From Pandoraea sputorum (GTDB taxonomy: Bacteria > Pseudomonadota > Gammaproteobacteria > Burkholderiales > Burkholderiaceae): 64,000 nucleotides of DNA. Made by a program: the position numbers and the translations under genes. The notes under the pieces are model-generated. The model was not told the origin of the DNA and searched no databases. It worked only from the letters and a program-made list of their open reading frames with translations. How positions within the stretch are numbered: position 1 is the stretch's first letter; each line of letters starts with the position of its first letter. The stretch spans positions 4,154,001-4,218,000 of the forward strand of contig NZ_CP010431.2 of the NCBI RefSeq assembly GCF_000814845.2, read 5' to 3'. Shown one piece after another: positions 34,496 to 45,327 of this stretch.

Positions 34496-35401
34496 ATGGA
34501 TATCAAGCAAATGCGGTACTTCCTCGCGGTGGCGCAGGAAGGCCATTTCGGGCGCGCCGCCGAACGGCTGAACATGGCGCAGCCGCCACTCACCCGTCAC
34601 ATCCACGCACTGGAGGCGCAACTCGGCACGGCGCTCTTCGTGCGCACGCCCAAAGGCGCGACACTGACCGCCGCCGGGCAGACGCTGCTCTCCGAGGTGC
34701 CGAACATCCTGTCGCTCACGCGCCGCGCGGAAGAGCAAACCCGGCTCGCAGGCGACGGTTACATCGGGCGGCTCGACGTCGGCATTTTCAGTTCCGGCAT
34801 TCTCAATGTGATTCCGCGACTGCTCGCGGACTTCCATACCGAACGTCCCGAAGTGAAGATCGGCCTGCATAACCTGTCGAAGACGGAACAGATCGCGGCG
34901 CTGCGCGAGCGGCGTATCGCCATCGGCTTCAACCGTCTGATTCCGGACGAACCGGATCTGGTCGTCGACTGGATTCACCGCGAGCCGTTTCTCGTCGCGC
35001 TGTACGAAGGGCACCCGCTATGCAAGCGCGCGTCGCTCACGCTCGCCGATCTCGATAACGAGCGGATGATTCTCTACCCGAACGCACCGGTGCCCGGACT
35101 CGCAGAAGAGGTGGCCGCCGCGTTTCGCGCCGAAGGTGTGACGCTGCGTGTGGAGCAGGAGGTGGAAGACGTGGTGACGTCGATTGCGCTCGTGGCGAGT
35201 CGCTTCGGCGTGTGTGTCACGACCGAATCGGCCGCGAATCTGCGATTGCCCGGTGTGGTGTATCGGCCGTTGAGATCGCAGCGACTGCGCTCCATCGAAC
35301 TGAACTGCATGTACCGGCGCGACGACGATTCGCCGATTCTCGCCGCGTTTCTTGCGCTGATCCGCGCATCGCGCACCCGGCGTCACCCACTGCCGATGTA
35401 A
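34496..35401 (+). CDS. LysR-family regulator of the 4-oxalocrotonate operon
   Basis: A 301-residue LysR regulator: HTH at about residues 1-60 (FGRAAERLNMAQPPLTRHI), linker helix, and a periplasmic-binding-like effector domain (about 90-295, starting RLDVGIFSSGILNVIPRLL). The sequence is closest in style to the CatR/BenM group that responds to muconate-type intermediates; that is recollection, not a search result. It is divergent from the three-gene operon with T-N11-A sites between, the usual arrangement for local activation. Confidence 0.9.
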   Translation: MDIKQMRYFLAVAQEGHFGRAAERLNMAQPPLTRHIHALEAQLGTALFVRTPKGATLTAAGQTLLSEVPNILSLTRRAEEQTRLAGDGYIGRLDVGIFSSGILNVIPRLLADFHTERPEVKIGLHNLSKTEQIAALRERRIAIGFNRLIPDEPDLVVDWIHREPFLVALYEGHPLCKRASLTLADLDNERMILYPNAPVPGLAEEVAAAFRAEGVTLRVEQEVEDVVTSIALVASRFGVCVTTESAANLRLPGVVYRPLRSQRLRSIELNCMYRRDDDSPILAAFLALIRASRTRRHPLPM

Positions 35402-35871
35402 GGCTGACGCCTATTCATCGATGTATGCGCACGGATACGACAACACAGATGTCGTCATGGATGCGATCCGGTGCATCGCTGCGACTGAATGCAAAGCACC
35501 CACGATTGGATTTCAATTAGCCACGGATTGTATCCAAAATGTCCTGATGCCTATTTCGTCGCATCCATTCAACATGGCCCTCATTTGCCGATTCAAGTGA
35601 TATTCGCCGATTTTCCAATCTGCGTAGTACTACGGAGAATCGCTGTGACGACTCTTATTTTTTTCTTATGACCCTTTTGAAACCCTTTATCCATGCGGGT
35701 TTCCGGGGGACTCAGGATACCTGTTTCTATTAAAGAGCGTATTACGCTACTATGGCGCATCGTTCAGGCCGCCAGCGGTTTGAAGGATCCAATACCGACC
35801 AGGTTTAGCAGTCGATTAAGGCTACCGCACCACGAGGTAGTCAAAAAATACAAATCAAGGAGATGTCCACA
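35402..35871. other. Upstream region of the liv operon
   Basis: A 470-base gap with no convincing gene. It is more AT-rich than its surroundings. GAAACCC (35679-35685) and GGGTTTC (35697-35703) form a 7-bp hairpin with an 11-base loop, without a T-run. The liv promoter should lie here; a confident -35/-10 pair was not identified. AAGGAG at the end serves livJ. Confidence 0.5.
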
Positions 35872-36984
35872 ATGCAGTTTCGTCACAAATCCCTGTTCGT
35901 TGCCGCTGCTCTCGCCCTCCTCGGAACGGCTGCCAATGCAGAGACCGTCAAGATCGCCATCGCCGGCCCGTTCAGCGGCTCGGTTGCCCAGTACGGCGAC
36001 ATGGTCAAGGCCGGTGCGCTGACCGCAATCGAAGAAGTCAACGCAGCTGGCGGCGCGAACGGTAACAAGCTCGAAGCCGTGTTCATGGATGACGCATGCG
36101 AGCCGAAGCAGGCTGTCGCCGTCGCCAACAAGATCGTCAGCCAGAAGATCAAGTATGTGATCGGTCACGTGTGCTCGGGCTCGACGATCCCGGCATCGGA
36201 CATCTACGAAAACGAAGGCGTCGTGATGATCACGCCGTCGGCCACCGCACCGCAACTGACCGAAGGCAAGAAGCGCCACTTCATCTTCCGTACGATCGGC
36301 CGTGACGACCAGCAAGGTCCGGCAGCCGCTCAATACATCATCAACAAGGTCAAGCCGAAGAAGGTTGCCGTGCTGCACGACAAGCAGTCGTACGGTCAGG
36401 GTATCGCCACCTCGGTGAAGAAGGACCTCGACGCCGCCAAGGTGCCGGTCGTGCTGTTCGAAGGCATCAACGCTGGCGATTCGGACTACTCGGCTGTCAT
36501 TACCAAGCTCAAGGCGCAAGGCGTGGACTTCGTCTACTTCGGCGGCTACCACCCGGAAATGGGTCTGCTGCTGCGTCAGGCACGTGAGCAAGGCGTGAAG
36601 GCCACGTTCATGGGACCGGAAGGCGTGGGTAACAAGGACGTGACGGCTATCGCCGGCCCGGCTTCGGAAGGCATGCTCGTGACGCTGCCGGCCGACTTCG
36701 CTGCCGACCCGGCCAACGCCAAGCTGGTGAAGGCCTTCGCCGACGCCAAGCGCGATCCGAACGGTCCGTTCCAGATGCCGGCCTACACGGGCGTGCAACT
36801 GATCGCCAAGAGCATCGCTGGCGCGAAGAGCACCGACTCGGAAAAGGTGGCGAAGTACCTCCACGCCAACACGTTCGACACGCCGATCGGCAAGGTGGCG
36901 TATGACGCCGCCGGCGATCTGAAGTCGTTCAAGTTCGTGGTCTTCACCTGGCACAAGGACGCCACCAAGACCGCAGCCAACTGA
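35872..36984 (+). CDS. livJ: Branched-chain amino acid ABC transporter, substrate-binding protein
   Basis: Periplasmic binding protein (370 residues) for leucine, isoleucine, valine or related amino acids. Signal peptide ends at ANA before ETVKIAIAGPFSG; then come YGDMVKAGALTAIEEVNAAGG and VIGHVCSGSTIPASDIYEN, typical of the type I periplasmic fold. ATG 35872 is preferred to ATG 35863 because AAGGAG is nine bases from the former and adjoins the latter. First gene of livJHMGF; a 104-base gap before livH allows extra expression of the binding protein. Confidence 0.93.
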   Translation: MQFRHKSLFVAAALALLGTAANAETVKIAIAGPFSGSVAQYGDMVKAGALTAIEEVNAAGGANGNKLEAVFMDDACEPKQAVAVANKIVSQKIKYVIGHVCSGSTIPASDIYENEGVVMITPSATAPQLTEGKKRHFIFRTIGRDDQQGPAAAQYIINKVKPKKVAVLHDKQSYGQGIATSVKKDLDAAKVPVVLFEGINAGDSDYSAVITKLKAQGVDFVYFGGYHPEMGLLLRQAREQGVKATFMGPEGVGNKDVTAIAGPASEGMLVTLPADFAADPANAKLVKAFADAKRDPNGPFQMPAYTGVQLIAKSIAGAKSTDSEKVAKYLHANTFDTPIGKVAYDAAGDLKSFKFVVFTWHKDATKTAAN

Positions 36985-37088
36985 TTCCCTGACGCTTTAC
37001 CGGCCAGCGAATCACCCCCAGCCGCCCGCCGACCCCGGCGGGCGGCTCGCATTCGCGCTCGGCCCCCGCTAGTCGCGAGGCTTCCCGC

Positions 37089-38012
<924 letters not shown>

Positions 38013-38020
38013 GGTCGACC

Positions 38021-39295
38021 ATGACACAACAACTCACCATGAAGTCCGGCGCCGCCAACCGCGCGCCGGCAGGAGAGACGCTCAAGGGTGCGGTCATCGC
38101 CGCAATCGTGACGATCATCCTTACGGCCCCCATCCTGGGCCTGCAACTGAAGCTCGACGGCTACAAGGTTGTGCTGGAACAGCATTGGCGTCCGGTCTGG
38201 ATCGCGACGGCCATCGTGTTCGTGTTCCAACTGATCAAGCCGTTCCTGTTGCGCACCAAGCGCGCGGTGAAGCTGCCGACGATGCCCACGATGGGACGCC
38301 GTCAGCAACTGACCGCCATGTGGGTGCTGCTCGCCGTCGGTCTCGTGTGGCCGTTCGTCGGCTCGCGCGGCGCAGTGGACGTGGCAACGCTCGCACTCAT
38401 CTACTGCGTGCTGGGTCTCGGCCTGAACATCGTCGTGGGCTTCGCCGGTCTGCTCGATCTGGGCTACGTCGGCTTCTATGCCGTCGGCGGGTACACGTAC
38501 GCGCTGCTCAATCAGTACTTCGGCCTGACCTTCTGGGAATGCCTGCCGCTCGCCGCGCTGATGTCGGCAACGTTCGGCTTCCTGCTGGGCTTCCCGGTGC
38601 TGCGTCTGCGCGGCGACTATCTCGCGATCGTGACGTTGGGCTTCGGCGAAATCATTCGTCTGCTGCTCAACAACCTGACGAGCCTGACGGGCGGCCCGGA
38701 CGGCGTGTCCGGCATTCCGAAGCCCAGCGTGTTCGGCTTTGAAATGGCCCGCTCGTCGAGTGTGGAAGGCGCGAAGACATTCCATGAACTGATCGGGCTG
38801 GATTACAGCGGCGGTCACATGGTGATCTGGCTGTATCTGCTCGCGTTCGCGCTGGTCGGCTTCACGCTTTTCGTCACGAGCCGCCTGATTCGCATGCCGA
38901 TCGGTCGCGCATGGGAAGCCCTGCGCGAAGACGAAATCGCCTGCCGCTCGCTCGGGCTGAACCCCACGCGCATCAAGCTCTCGGCATTCACGCTGGGCGC
39001 ATCGTTCGCGGGTCTGGCCGGGGCGTTCTTCGCTGCGCGTCAGGGGCTGGTCACGCCGGAGTCGTTCACGTTCATCGAGTCGGCGCTGATTCTCGCCGTG
39101 GTGGTGCTCGGCGGCATGGGCTCGCAGATCGGTGTGATTCTCGCGGCCATCCTGCTGACGATTCTGCCAGAAGTGGCACGCGACTTTGCCGAGTACCGCA
39201 TGCTGATCTTCGGTCTGGTGATGGTGCTGATGATGATGTGGCGTCCGCAAGGTCTGCTGCCCGCCACCCGCCCGCATGTGGAGTTGCCGCAATGA
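38021..39295 (+). CDS. livM: Branched-chain amino acid ABC transporter, permease LivM
   Basis: Second permease of the complex, 424 residues. The N-terminal about 100 residues contain extra membrane segments typical of long LivM proteins; the core begins at [40 protein letters not shown] is the coupling loop. The stop overlaps the livG start as ATGA, indicating coupled translation. Confidence 0.95.
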   Translation: MTQQLTMKSGAANRAPAGETLKGAVIAAIVTIILTAPILGLQLKLDGYKVVLEQHWRPVWIATAIVFVFQLIKPFLLRTKRAVKLPTMPTMGRRQQLTAMWVLLAVGLVWPFVGSRGAVDVATLALIYCVLGLGLNIVVGFAGLLDLGYVGFYAVGGYTYALLNQYFGLTFWECLPLAALMSATFGFLLGFPVLRLRGDYLAIVTLGFGEIIRLLLNNLTSLTGGPDGVSGIPKPSVFGFEMARSSSVEGAKTFHELIGLDYSGGHMVIWLYLLAFALVGFTLFVTSRLIRMPIGRAWEALREDEIACRSLGLNPTRIKLSAFTLGASFAGLAGAFFAARQGLVTPESFTFIESALILAVVVLGGMGSQIGVILAAILLTILPEVARDFAEYRMLIFGLVMVLMMMWRPQGLLPATRPHVELPQ

Positions 39296-40059
39296 GTGCA
39301 GAACTGTTGAAACTCTCTGGCCTTCAGATGCGCTTCGGCGGTCTGCTGGCTGTCGACGGCGTCGAGTTCGACGTCCGCAAGAACGAAGTCTTCGCGATCA
39401 TCGGGCCGAACGGCGCAGGCAAGACGACCGTCTTCAATTGCGTGGGCGGCTTCTACCGTCCCACGGGCGGATCGATCGTGCTCGACGGCAACGACATCAC
39501 CGGCTTGCCGAGCCATATGGTGGCGCGTCGCGGTCTGGTGCGCACGTTCCAGAACATCCGTCTGTTCCGTCAGTTGACGGTGGTGGAGAACCTGCTCGTC
39601 GCGCAGCACATGACCGTGCACACCGGCTTTCTGCAAGGGCTGCTCTCGACGGGCGCGTTCCGTTGCTCGGAGCGCACGGCGCTCGAGCGCGCAAAGATGT
39701 GGCTCGATCGTCTGGGTCTCACGCCGGTCGCTAACCGTGAAGCCGGCACGCTGTCATATGGCCACCAGCGCCGCCTCGAGATCGCGCGATGCATGATCAC
39801 CGAGCCGCGTCTGCTGATGCTCGACGAACCGGCTGCCGGTCTGAACCCGCAAGAGAAGGTCGAGTTGCAGCAACTCGTGGACAACCTGCGTAACGAGTTC
39901 GGCATTTCGGTGCTGCTCATCGAGCACGACATGAGTCTCGTAATGGGGGTCTCCGACCGGATTCTCGTGATGGAACACGGCAAGCCGATCATGACCGGCA
40001 AGCCCGACGAGGTGCGCAACGATCCGCGCGTCATCAAGGCCTACCTCGGGGAGGAATAA
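39292..40059 (+). CDS. livG: Branched-chain amino acid ABC transporter, ATPase LivG
   Basis: A 255-residue ABC ATPase. Walker [10 protein letters not shown], signature [14 protein letters not shown], Walker [16 protein letters not shown] and the H-loop LLIEHDM are all intact; the signature has YGHQ in place of the common SGGQ, as usual for LivG. It forms a heterodimer with LivF under the LivHM channel. ATG 39292 lies inside the end of livM; the longer upstream frame is a shadow of livM. Confidence 0.95.
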   Translation: MSAELLKLSGLQMRFGGLLAVDGVEFDVRKNEVFAIIGPNGAGKTTVFNCVGGFYRPTGGSIVLDGNDITGLPSHMVARRGLVRTFQNIRLFRQLTVVENLLVAQHMTVHTGFLQGLLSTGAFRCSERTALERAKMWLDRLGLTPVANREAGTLSYGHQRRLEIARCMITEPRLLMLDEPAAGLNPQEKVELQQLVDNLRNEFGISVLLIEHDMSLVMGVSDRILVMEHGKPIMTGKPDEVRNDPRVIKAYLGEE

Positions 40060-40760
40060 TGCTCAAGCTGGAACAGATCCACACCCACTACGGGGCCGTC
40101 GAGGCGCTCTCGGGCGTGTCTATCGAAGTGAACAAAGGCGAGATTGTCACGCTCATCGGCAGTAACGGCGCAGGCAAGACCACGCTGATGATGACCGTGT
40201 GTGGCACGCCCCGCGCATCGAGCGGTCGCGTGATGTTCGAGGGCAACGACATCACCAACCGCCCGACGCACGAAATCATGCGCATGGGCATGGCGATTTC
40301 ACCGGAAGGCCGTCGCGTGTTTCCGAGCCTGACCGTCATCGAGAACCTGAAGATGGGCGGCTTCTTCGCGTCCAAAGACGAAATCGATGCCGGCATGGAT
40401 CACGTCTTCAAGTTGTTCCCCCGGCTCGCACAGCGTGGCAAACAGCGCGCAGGCACGATGTCCGGCGGCGAACAGCAGATGCTCGCTATCGGTCGTGCGT
40501 TGATGAGCCGTCCGCGTCTGTTGCTGCTCGATGAACCGACGCTCGGCCTCGCACCGCTCGTGATCGCGCAGATCTTCGACATCATTCGTGCGATTCGCGA
40601 AGAAGGCGTGACGGTGTTTCTGGTGGAGCAAAACGCGAACAAGGCGCTGCATGTGGCCGACCGCGGTTATGTGCTCGAAACCGGGCGCGTCGTGCTCGCC
40701 GATTCGGCTGACAACCTGCTCGCAAACGACGACATCAAGCGCGCTTATCTGGGCGCTTGA
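40059..40760 (+). CDS. livF: Branched-chain amino acid ABC transporter, ATPase LivF
   Basis: A 233-residue ABC ATPase with Walker A GSNGAGKTT, signature MSGGEQQMLAIGRAL, Walker B LLLLDEPTLGLAP and H-region FLVEQNANKAL (Gln-Asn in place of the usual His-Asp, typical for LivF). Its ATG shares a base with the livG TAA. Last gene of the operon, followed by a strong terminator. Confidence 0.95.
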   Translation: MLKLEQIHTHYGAVEALSGVSIEVNKGEIVTLIGSNGAGKTTLMMTVCGTPRASSGRVMFEGNDITNRPTHEIMRMGMAISPEGRRVFPSLTVIENLKMGGFFASKDEIDAGMDHVFKLFPRLAQRGKQRAGTMSGGEQQMLAIGRALMSRPRLLLLDEPTLGLAPLVIAQIFDIIRAIREEGVTVFLVEQNANKALHVADRGYVLETGRVVLADSADNLLANDDIKRAYLGA

Positions 40761-40807
40761 GTCTGTGGTCACGCGGCCATCGATCAGGCCGACATGACGG
40801 GAAACGG

Positions 40808-40844
40808 AAAAGGGGATGTGCTTTCGGGCACATCCCCTTTTTTC
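40808..40844 (+). terminator. Rho-independent terminator of the liv operon
   Basis: AAAAGGGGATGTGC (40808-40821) pairs with GCACATCCCCTTTT (40828-40841) around a TTTCGG-type loop and is followed by more Ts. The A-tract on the left may let it also end the convergent SRPBCC transcript. Confidence 0.92.
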
Positions 40845-40874
40845 ATACATCTGCGGCCAATGACTTCGGCTGAG

Positions 40875-41372
40875 TTACTTCATCAGATCGACCAGTTGAT
40901 CCAGTGCCTTGCCCCAACCGTCGTGGAAGCCCATGGCTTCGTGCTGCGCGCGCGTGGCTTCGTTGCCGTGCATGGCGATCGCCGTGTAGCGCGTGCCCTT
41001 ACCTTGCGTCTCCATCAGCACGGCGGCTGTGAACTGAAAGCCCCCGTGTTCGGCCACCGGCGCAGGCGCAGGACGAAAGCCGGGCAGCACCGCGTTCGTC
41101 CACACGAGTCGCGAATTCTCGACCACCTCCAGATAGCAGCCGACGTTCGGAAACTGCTGGCCTTCCGGCGAACGCATGACAGTGTGAAACAGACCGCCCG
41201 GGCGCAGATCGATTTCGCACTCGACCGTTTGCCAGGGCGCCGGCGTGAACCACTTCTTGAGATGCTCAGGCTGCGTCCACGCAGCCCAGACACGCTCGCA
41301 CGGCACGTCGACATAGCGCTCCAGCACCAGGTCCAGCTTCGGATCCACCGAAAACAGGTTGGGTCGGCTCAT
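40875..41372 (-). CDS. SRPBCC (AHSA1-type) domain protein
   Basis: A 165-residue START/Bet v1-like protein of the Aha1-C-terminal type ([51 protein letters not shown]). These proteins bind hydrophobic ligands; biochemical roles are mostly unknown. AAGGAG lies nine bases before ATG 41372, two bases past the upstream ArsR stop. ArsR-SRPBCC pairs are a widespread arrangement, often with the regulator controlling the pair. The longer in-frame extension overlaps the ArsR gene and is rejected. Confidence 0.88.
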   Translation of the reverse strand: MSRPNLFSVDPKLDLVLERYVDVPCERVWAAWTQPEHLKKWFTPAPWQTVECEIDLRPGGLFHTVMRSPEGQQFPNVGCYLEVVENSRLVWTNAVLPGFRPAPAPVAEHGGFQFTAAVLMETQGKGTRYTAIAMHGNEATRAQHEAMGFHDGWGKALDQLVDLMK

Positions 41373-41374
41373 CT

Positions 41375-41707
41375 TCACGTCTCCTTCATCTGCCATAGAT
41401 AGTTGTCGAGTTGGTCGAGGCGGCGCGTCCACTTGTCGCGCTGCAACTGGAGCCAATCCTGTGCGCCCGCCAGCGTTTCGGTCTCCAGCGCGTAGGTCCG
41501 CACACGCCCAGTTTTACGCGAGACGACCAGCCCGCTCTCCTCCAGCACGCTCAGATGCTGCGAGAAGGACGGCAACGCCATTGAAAACGGACGCGCGAGT
41601 TCACTCACCGACGCCGGGCCCAACGTCAGGCGTTCGACGACCGCACGACGTGTCGGATCGGATAACGCCTGAAAGATTCGATCGAGAGGGATGGATTGGT
41701 TAGCCAT
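41375..41707 (-). CDS. ArsR-family regulator of the SRPBCC gene
   Basis: A 110-residue compact winged [23 protein letters not shown], then [29 protein letters not shown] (recognition helix in the second part) and wing [13 protein letters not shown]. The metal-binding cysteines of ArsR/SmtB sensors are absent, so a non-metal signal or constitutive DNA binding is likely. The C-terminal Trp/Asp/Gln-rich helix ([20 protein letters not shown]) is typical of the ArsR-SRPBCC class. Its promoter places the predicted transcript start almost on the ATG. Confidence 0.9.
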   Translation of the reverse strand: MANQSIPLDRIFQALSDPTRRAVVERLTLGPASVSELARPFSMALPSFSQHLSVLEESGLVVSRKTGRVRTYALETETLAGAQDWLQLQRDKWTRRLDQLDNYLWQMKET

Positions 41708-41714
41708 GTGCCTA

Positions 41715-41743
41715 ACTATAGTCATCGCAGTTACTTAGGTCAA
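41715..41743 (-). promoter_or_regulatory. Promoter of the ArsR-SRPBCC operon
   Basis: On the minus strand TTGACC (41743-41738) and TATAGT (41720-41715) are 17 bases apart, a near-ideal sigma-70 promoter. CCTAA and TTAGG flank the region as an inverted repeat that may be the ArsR operator. Transcription would begin about 41708, at or beside the ATG at 41707, implying a leaderless or very short leader mRNA. Confidence 0.7.
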
Positions 41744-41852
41744 GACCTTTGTATTGACGCTTTTCCGTTGTCCGATGTGCCAGATCGGACGCAGCCGCGC
41801 ACCGGCTTGGCGTAGAATAGAGCCTTTCCAAATCGAGCCCCGCGTTGCCGCT

Positions 41853-42974
41853 ATGCCGTTGGCCACTACAGAAGAAATCATTGCCGAGCTCAAGGCCGGC
41901 CGCATGGTTGTCCTCGTTGACGAGGAAGATCGTGAAAACGAAGGCGACCTGGTCATGGCAGCCGAATTCGCAACGCCCGAAGCCATCAACTTCATGGCGA
42001 AGTACGGTCGCGGCCTGATCTGCCTCACGCTCACGCAAGCGCGCTGCAAGCAACTCAACCTGCCGCTGATGACGTATCGCAACGGCACGCAATACGGCAC
42101 GGCGTTCACGCTGTCGATCGAAGCGGCCGAAGGCGTGACCACGGGCATCTCCGCCGCCGACCGCGCCCATACGGTGCAGACGGCGATTTCGCGCGACGCC
42201 CGTCCCGAAGATATCGTCCAGCCGGGTCACGTGTTCCCGATCATGGCGCAACCTGGCGGCGTGCTGGTGCGCGCCGGTCACACCGAAGCCGGTTGCGACC
42301 TGACGGCGATGGCCGGTCTCACGCCTGCGGCCGTCATCTGCGAAATCATGAATGACGACGGCACGATGGCGCGTCTGCCGCAGTTGCTGGAGTTCGCCGA
42401 GCAGCACAACATCAAGATCGGCACCATCGTCGATCTCATCCACTATCGCAGCCGTACCGAATCGATGATCGAGACGGTGTCGTCGCGCGAGATGCAGACG
42501 GCATGGGGCCCCTTCCAGGCCACGCTCTATCGCGACAAACCGAGCGGCAATCCGCATCTGGCGCTGGTGCGCGGCGTGCCATCGCCCGACGAAGAGACGC
42601 TGGTGCGCGTGCACGAGCCGCTGTCGGTGATGGACCTGCTGGAGACCGGCGTGTCGACCCACTCGTGGACGCTGGCCGGTGCGATGAAGGCAATTGCCGA
42701 AGAGGGCAAAGGCGTGGTCGTGCTGCTGAACTGCGTCGAGACGCCCGAGCATCTCTTCAATCAATTCGAAGCGCTCGACGAAACCGAGAAGGCGGCACGC
42801 GCTAAGCGCCGCCCGGTGGACTTCCGTACGCACGGCGTCGGCGCGCAGATCCTGCGTGAGCTGGGTGTCGGTAAAATGCGAGTCCTGTCGAGCCCGCGCA
42901 AGATTCCCAACATGGCAGGTTATGGCCTTGAGGTCACCGGTTTCCAACCGATGCCCGGCGCCGTGACTGCCTGA
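41853..42974 (+). CDS. ribBA: 3,4-dihydroxy-2-butanone 4-phosphate synthase with degenerate GTP cyclohydrolase II domain
   Basis: A 373-residue RibBA-type protein. The N-terminal about 205 residues are a complete RibB: DEEDRENEGDLVMAAEF carries the Mg2+-binding acidic residues and AGHTEAGCDLTAMAGL the second active-site segment, so it should make the four-carbon riboflavin precursor. The C-terminal half is RibA-like, but the zinc cysteines of SECLTGD...RCDCG are missing (VRVHEPLSVMDLLETG is in their place) and no GHEGRGIGL loop is seen, so it is probably inactive as a cyclohydrolase. Such decayed halves occur in related beta-proteobacteria. A separate ribA is expected elsewhere. RibH and nusB follow. 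Confidence 0.92.
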   Translation: MPLATTEEIIAELKAGRMVVLVDEEDRENEGDLVMAAEFATPEAINFMAKYGRGLICLTLTQARCKQLNLPLMTYRNGTQYGTAFTLSIEAAEGVTTGISAADRAHTVQTAISRDARPEDIVQPGHVFPIMAQPGGVLVRAGHTEAGCDLTAMAGLTPAAVICEIMNDDGTMARLPQLLEFAEQHNIKIGTIVDLIHYRSRTESMIETVSSREMQTAWGPFQATLYRDKPSGNPHLALVRGVPSPDEETLVRVHEPLSVMDLLETGVSTHSWTLAGAMKAIAEEGKGVVVLLNCVETPEHLFNQFEALDETEKAARAKRRPVDFRTHGVGAQILRELGVGKMRVLSSPRKIPNMAGYGLEVTGFQPMPGAVTA

Positions 42975-43097
42975 GTTACCTTGTATCGGCGTCCTGTCTT
43001 TGGCGGGACGTCATCTTGCCGAGCCTTGCCTGTCTCGGGCATGCCGGCATAACGTTGGCCGCACCGCCTGGACGGTACTTTTTTGAGGAAGCCCATT

Positions 43098-43613
43098 ATG
43101 GAAATCGGACAATACCAGCCGGAACTCGACGGTGAAGGCCTGCGCGTGGGCATCGTGCAAGCACGATTCAATGACGCGGTCTGCACCGCACTGCGCACCG
43201 CAGCCGTGGCCGAACTCGACCGCCTGGGCGTCGACGGCGAAGACGTGCTGCTTGTGACCGTGCCCGGCGCGCTGGAAATTCCGCTGGCATTGCAGAAGAT
43301 GGCCGAAAGCGGCCAGTTCGACGCGCTTATCGCGCTTGGCGCGGTGATCCGCGGCGAGACGTATCACTTTGAGCTGGTGTCGAACGAAAGCGGCGCCGGC
43401 ATTACGCGCATCGGTCTCGATTTCGGTATTCCCATCGCTAACGCGGTGCTGACGACCGAGAACGACGAACAGGCCGAAGTGCGCGCCGCCGAGAAGGGCC
43501 GCGATGCGGCTCGCGTGGCGGTGGAAATGGCCAATCTGCTCGAAGCCATCGACATGTTGAGTGGCGACGATGCAGAGGATGAAGACGAAGACGAAGAAGA
43601 GGAAGATCGGTAA
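43098..43613 (+). CDS. ribH: 6,7-dimethyl-8-ribityllumazine synthase
   Basis: Joins the RibB product to the RibD-derived pyrimidine to form lumazine, the substrate of riboflavin synthase. The 171-residue protein has [37 protein letters not shown] and [20 protein letters not shown] (each a substrate-contact segment). Its last 16 residues ([16 protein letters not shown]) are an acidic tail beyond the enzyme core. GAGGA lies about eight bases before ATG 43098. Its stop overlaps the nusB start as TAATG. Confidence 0.95.
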   Translation: MEIGQYQPELDGEGLRVGIVQARFNDAVCTALRTAAVAELDRLGVDGEDVLLVTVPGALEIPLALQKMAESGQFDALIALGAVIRGETYHFELVSNESGAGITRIGLDFGIPIANAVLTTENDEQAEVRAAEKGRDAARVAVEMANLLEAIDMLSGDDAEDEDEDEEEEDR

Positions 43614-44065
43614 TGAAGAGTGCACGGCGCCGCGCGCGCGAATTTGCGCTGCAAGGAGTGTATCAATGGCTGATTTCGCGCGGCCACGCGAGTGAGATCG
43701 ATGCTCACCTGCGCTCCACCCCTGGCTACGACAAGGCGGATCAGGCCCTGCTGGAAGCTGTCCTGTATGGCAGCATCCGCGAGGCCGACGCCCTGTCGGA
43801 GCAACTCCAGCCGCATCTGGACCGTCCGGCAGCGCAACTGTCGCCGATCGAACATGCCGCGCTCATCGCGGGTGCGTACGAACTGATTCATCTTCAGGAC
43901 GTGCCGTACCGTGTGGTGATCAACGAGGCGGTCGAAGTCGTGAAGACCTTCGGCGGACCGGACGGTCACCGTTTCGTGAACGGCGTACTCGACAAGTTCG
44001 CCGCCGAGGTTCGCCCGGCGGAAGTCGCGGCGAACCGCAATGGCGGTCGCGGCAAGAGCGCCTGA
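43613..44065 (+). CDS. nusB: Transcription antitermination factor NusB
   Basis: A 150-residue all-helical RNA-binding protein that with NusE (S10) binds boxA in rRNA leaders. [38 protein letters not shown] and [30 protein letters not shown] (last one read in two helices) are characteristic. The ribH-nusB order is conserved in many proteobacteria, and here the start shares bases with the ribH stop. Confidence 0.95.
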   Translation: MKSARRRAREFALQGVYQWLISRGHASEIDAHLRSTPGYDKADQALLEAVLYGSIREADALSEQLQPHLDRPAAQLSPIEHAALIAGAYELIHLQDVPYRVVINEAVEVVKTFGGPDGHRFVNGVLDKFAAEVRPAEVAANRNGGRGKSA

Positions 44066-44103
44066 CGTTCCAACGTAAGTAAGCCCCCCGTCCTCCCCCC
44101 GAT

Positions 44104-45306
44104 ATGGACCGCATGCCCAACCTTGCCTCCGCGCTGACACTGGCGCAACGTGTCGACGACATCGCCCCTTTTCACGTGATGGAGTTGGCCAAGCAGGCCG
44201 CGTTGCGTGAGAAGGCGGGGCACCATGTGATCCACATGGGCATCGGGGAGCCGGATTTCACGGCCCCCGAAGCGGTCATCGAGGCTGCGGCGAAAGCCAT
44301 GCGCGACGGCCGGACGCAATACACCAGCGCGATGGGCGTTCCCGCGCTGCGCGAAGCCATCTCCGGCTACTACCGTAGGTTTTACGGGGTGGACGTCGAT
44401 CCGTCGCGCATCGTCGTGACGGCCGGCGCATCGGCTGCGCTGGTCCTGGCCTGTGCAGCGCTCGTAGGTGTGGGCGACGAAGTGCTGATGCCGGATCCCT
44501 GCTATCCGTGCAACCGTCACTTCGTCTCAACGTTCGACGGCAAGCCGGTGCTGATTCCGTCGGGTCCGGCGGAGCGTTTCCAGCTTACGGCAGAGCGCAT
44601 CGAATCCCATTGGGGGCCGAAGACGAAGGGCGTACTGCTCGCGTCGCCGTCGAACCCGACGGGCACATCCATCGAGACCGACGAACTTGCACGCATTGTG
44701 AAGACGGTGCGCGCGCGTGGCGGCTTCACGCTCGTCGACGAGATTTATCAGGGCCTGTCGTACGACGGCAAGCCGACGACCGCGCTGAGCTTCGGCGACG
44801 ACGTGCTGGTCGTGAGCAGCTTCTCGAAGTACTTCAACATGACGGGCTGGCGTCTTGGCTGGCTGGTGGTGCCACCGTCTCTCGTGCCGACGTTCGAGAA
44901 GCTTTCGCAGAATCTGTTCATCTGCCCGTCGGCGGTGGCGCAGCATGCTGCAACGGCATGTTTCCTCCCCGAAACGCTGGCGATTTACGAAACTCGCAAG
45001 GAAGCGTTCCGCCAACGGCGCGATTACGTTGTGCCCGCGCTGGAGCGTCTGGGCTTCAAGGTACCGGTGATGCCGGACGGCGCGTTCTACGTCTACGCCG
45101 ACTGCACGGGTGTCCCGCACGCGGATGCTGGCGATAGCGACCGTCTCACGCAGGCGCTGCTTCAGCAGGCCGACGTCGTGCTGGTGCCCGGCCTCGACTT
45201 CGGGTTTGCCGAGCCGCGTCAGTACATCCGCTTGTCGTACGCGACGTCGCTTGAACAGTTGCACGAGGCGATGGACCGGATCGGCAGAGTCTTCGCATCA
45301 GGCTGA
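44104..45306 (+). CDS. Class I/II aminotransferase
   Basis: A 400-residue PLP-dependent aminotransferase. MGIGEPDFTAPEAV near the N-terminus, VTAGASAALVLACAALV (cofactor phosphate region), ASPSNPTGTSIE, VDEIYQGLSYDG (cofactor Asp/Tyr) and SSFSKYFNMTGWRLGW with the Schiff-base Lys place it in fold type I near AspC/AlaA-like enzymes. The amino donor is not evident. It follows nusB by 38 bases and probably belongs to the ribBA-ribH-nusB transcript. ATG 44113 is an alternative start. Strong terminator behind it. Confidence 0.9.
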   Translation: MDRMPNLASALTLAQRVDDIAPFHVMELAKQAALREKAGHHVIHMGIGEPDFTAPEAVIEAAAKAMRDGRTQYTSAMGVPALREAISGYYRRFYGVDVDPSRIVVTAGASAALVLACAALVGVGDEVLMPDPCYPCNRHFVSTFDGKPVLIPSGPAERFQLTAERIESHWGPKTKGVLLASPSNPTGTSIETDELARIVKTVRARGGFTLVDEIYQGLSYDGKPTTALSFGDDVLVVSSFSKYFNMTGWRLGWLVVPPSLVPTFEKLSQNLFICPSAVAQHAATACFLPETLAIYETRKEAFRQRRDYVVPALERLGFKVPVMPDGAFYVYADCTGVPHADAGDSDRLTQALLQQADVVLVPGLDFGFAEPRQYIRLSYATSLEQLHEAMDRIGRVFASG

Positions 45307-45327
45307 ACGGTTTTCCTCACGCCAAAA

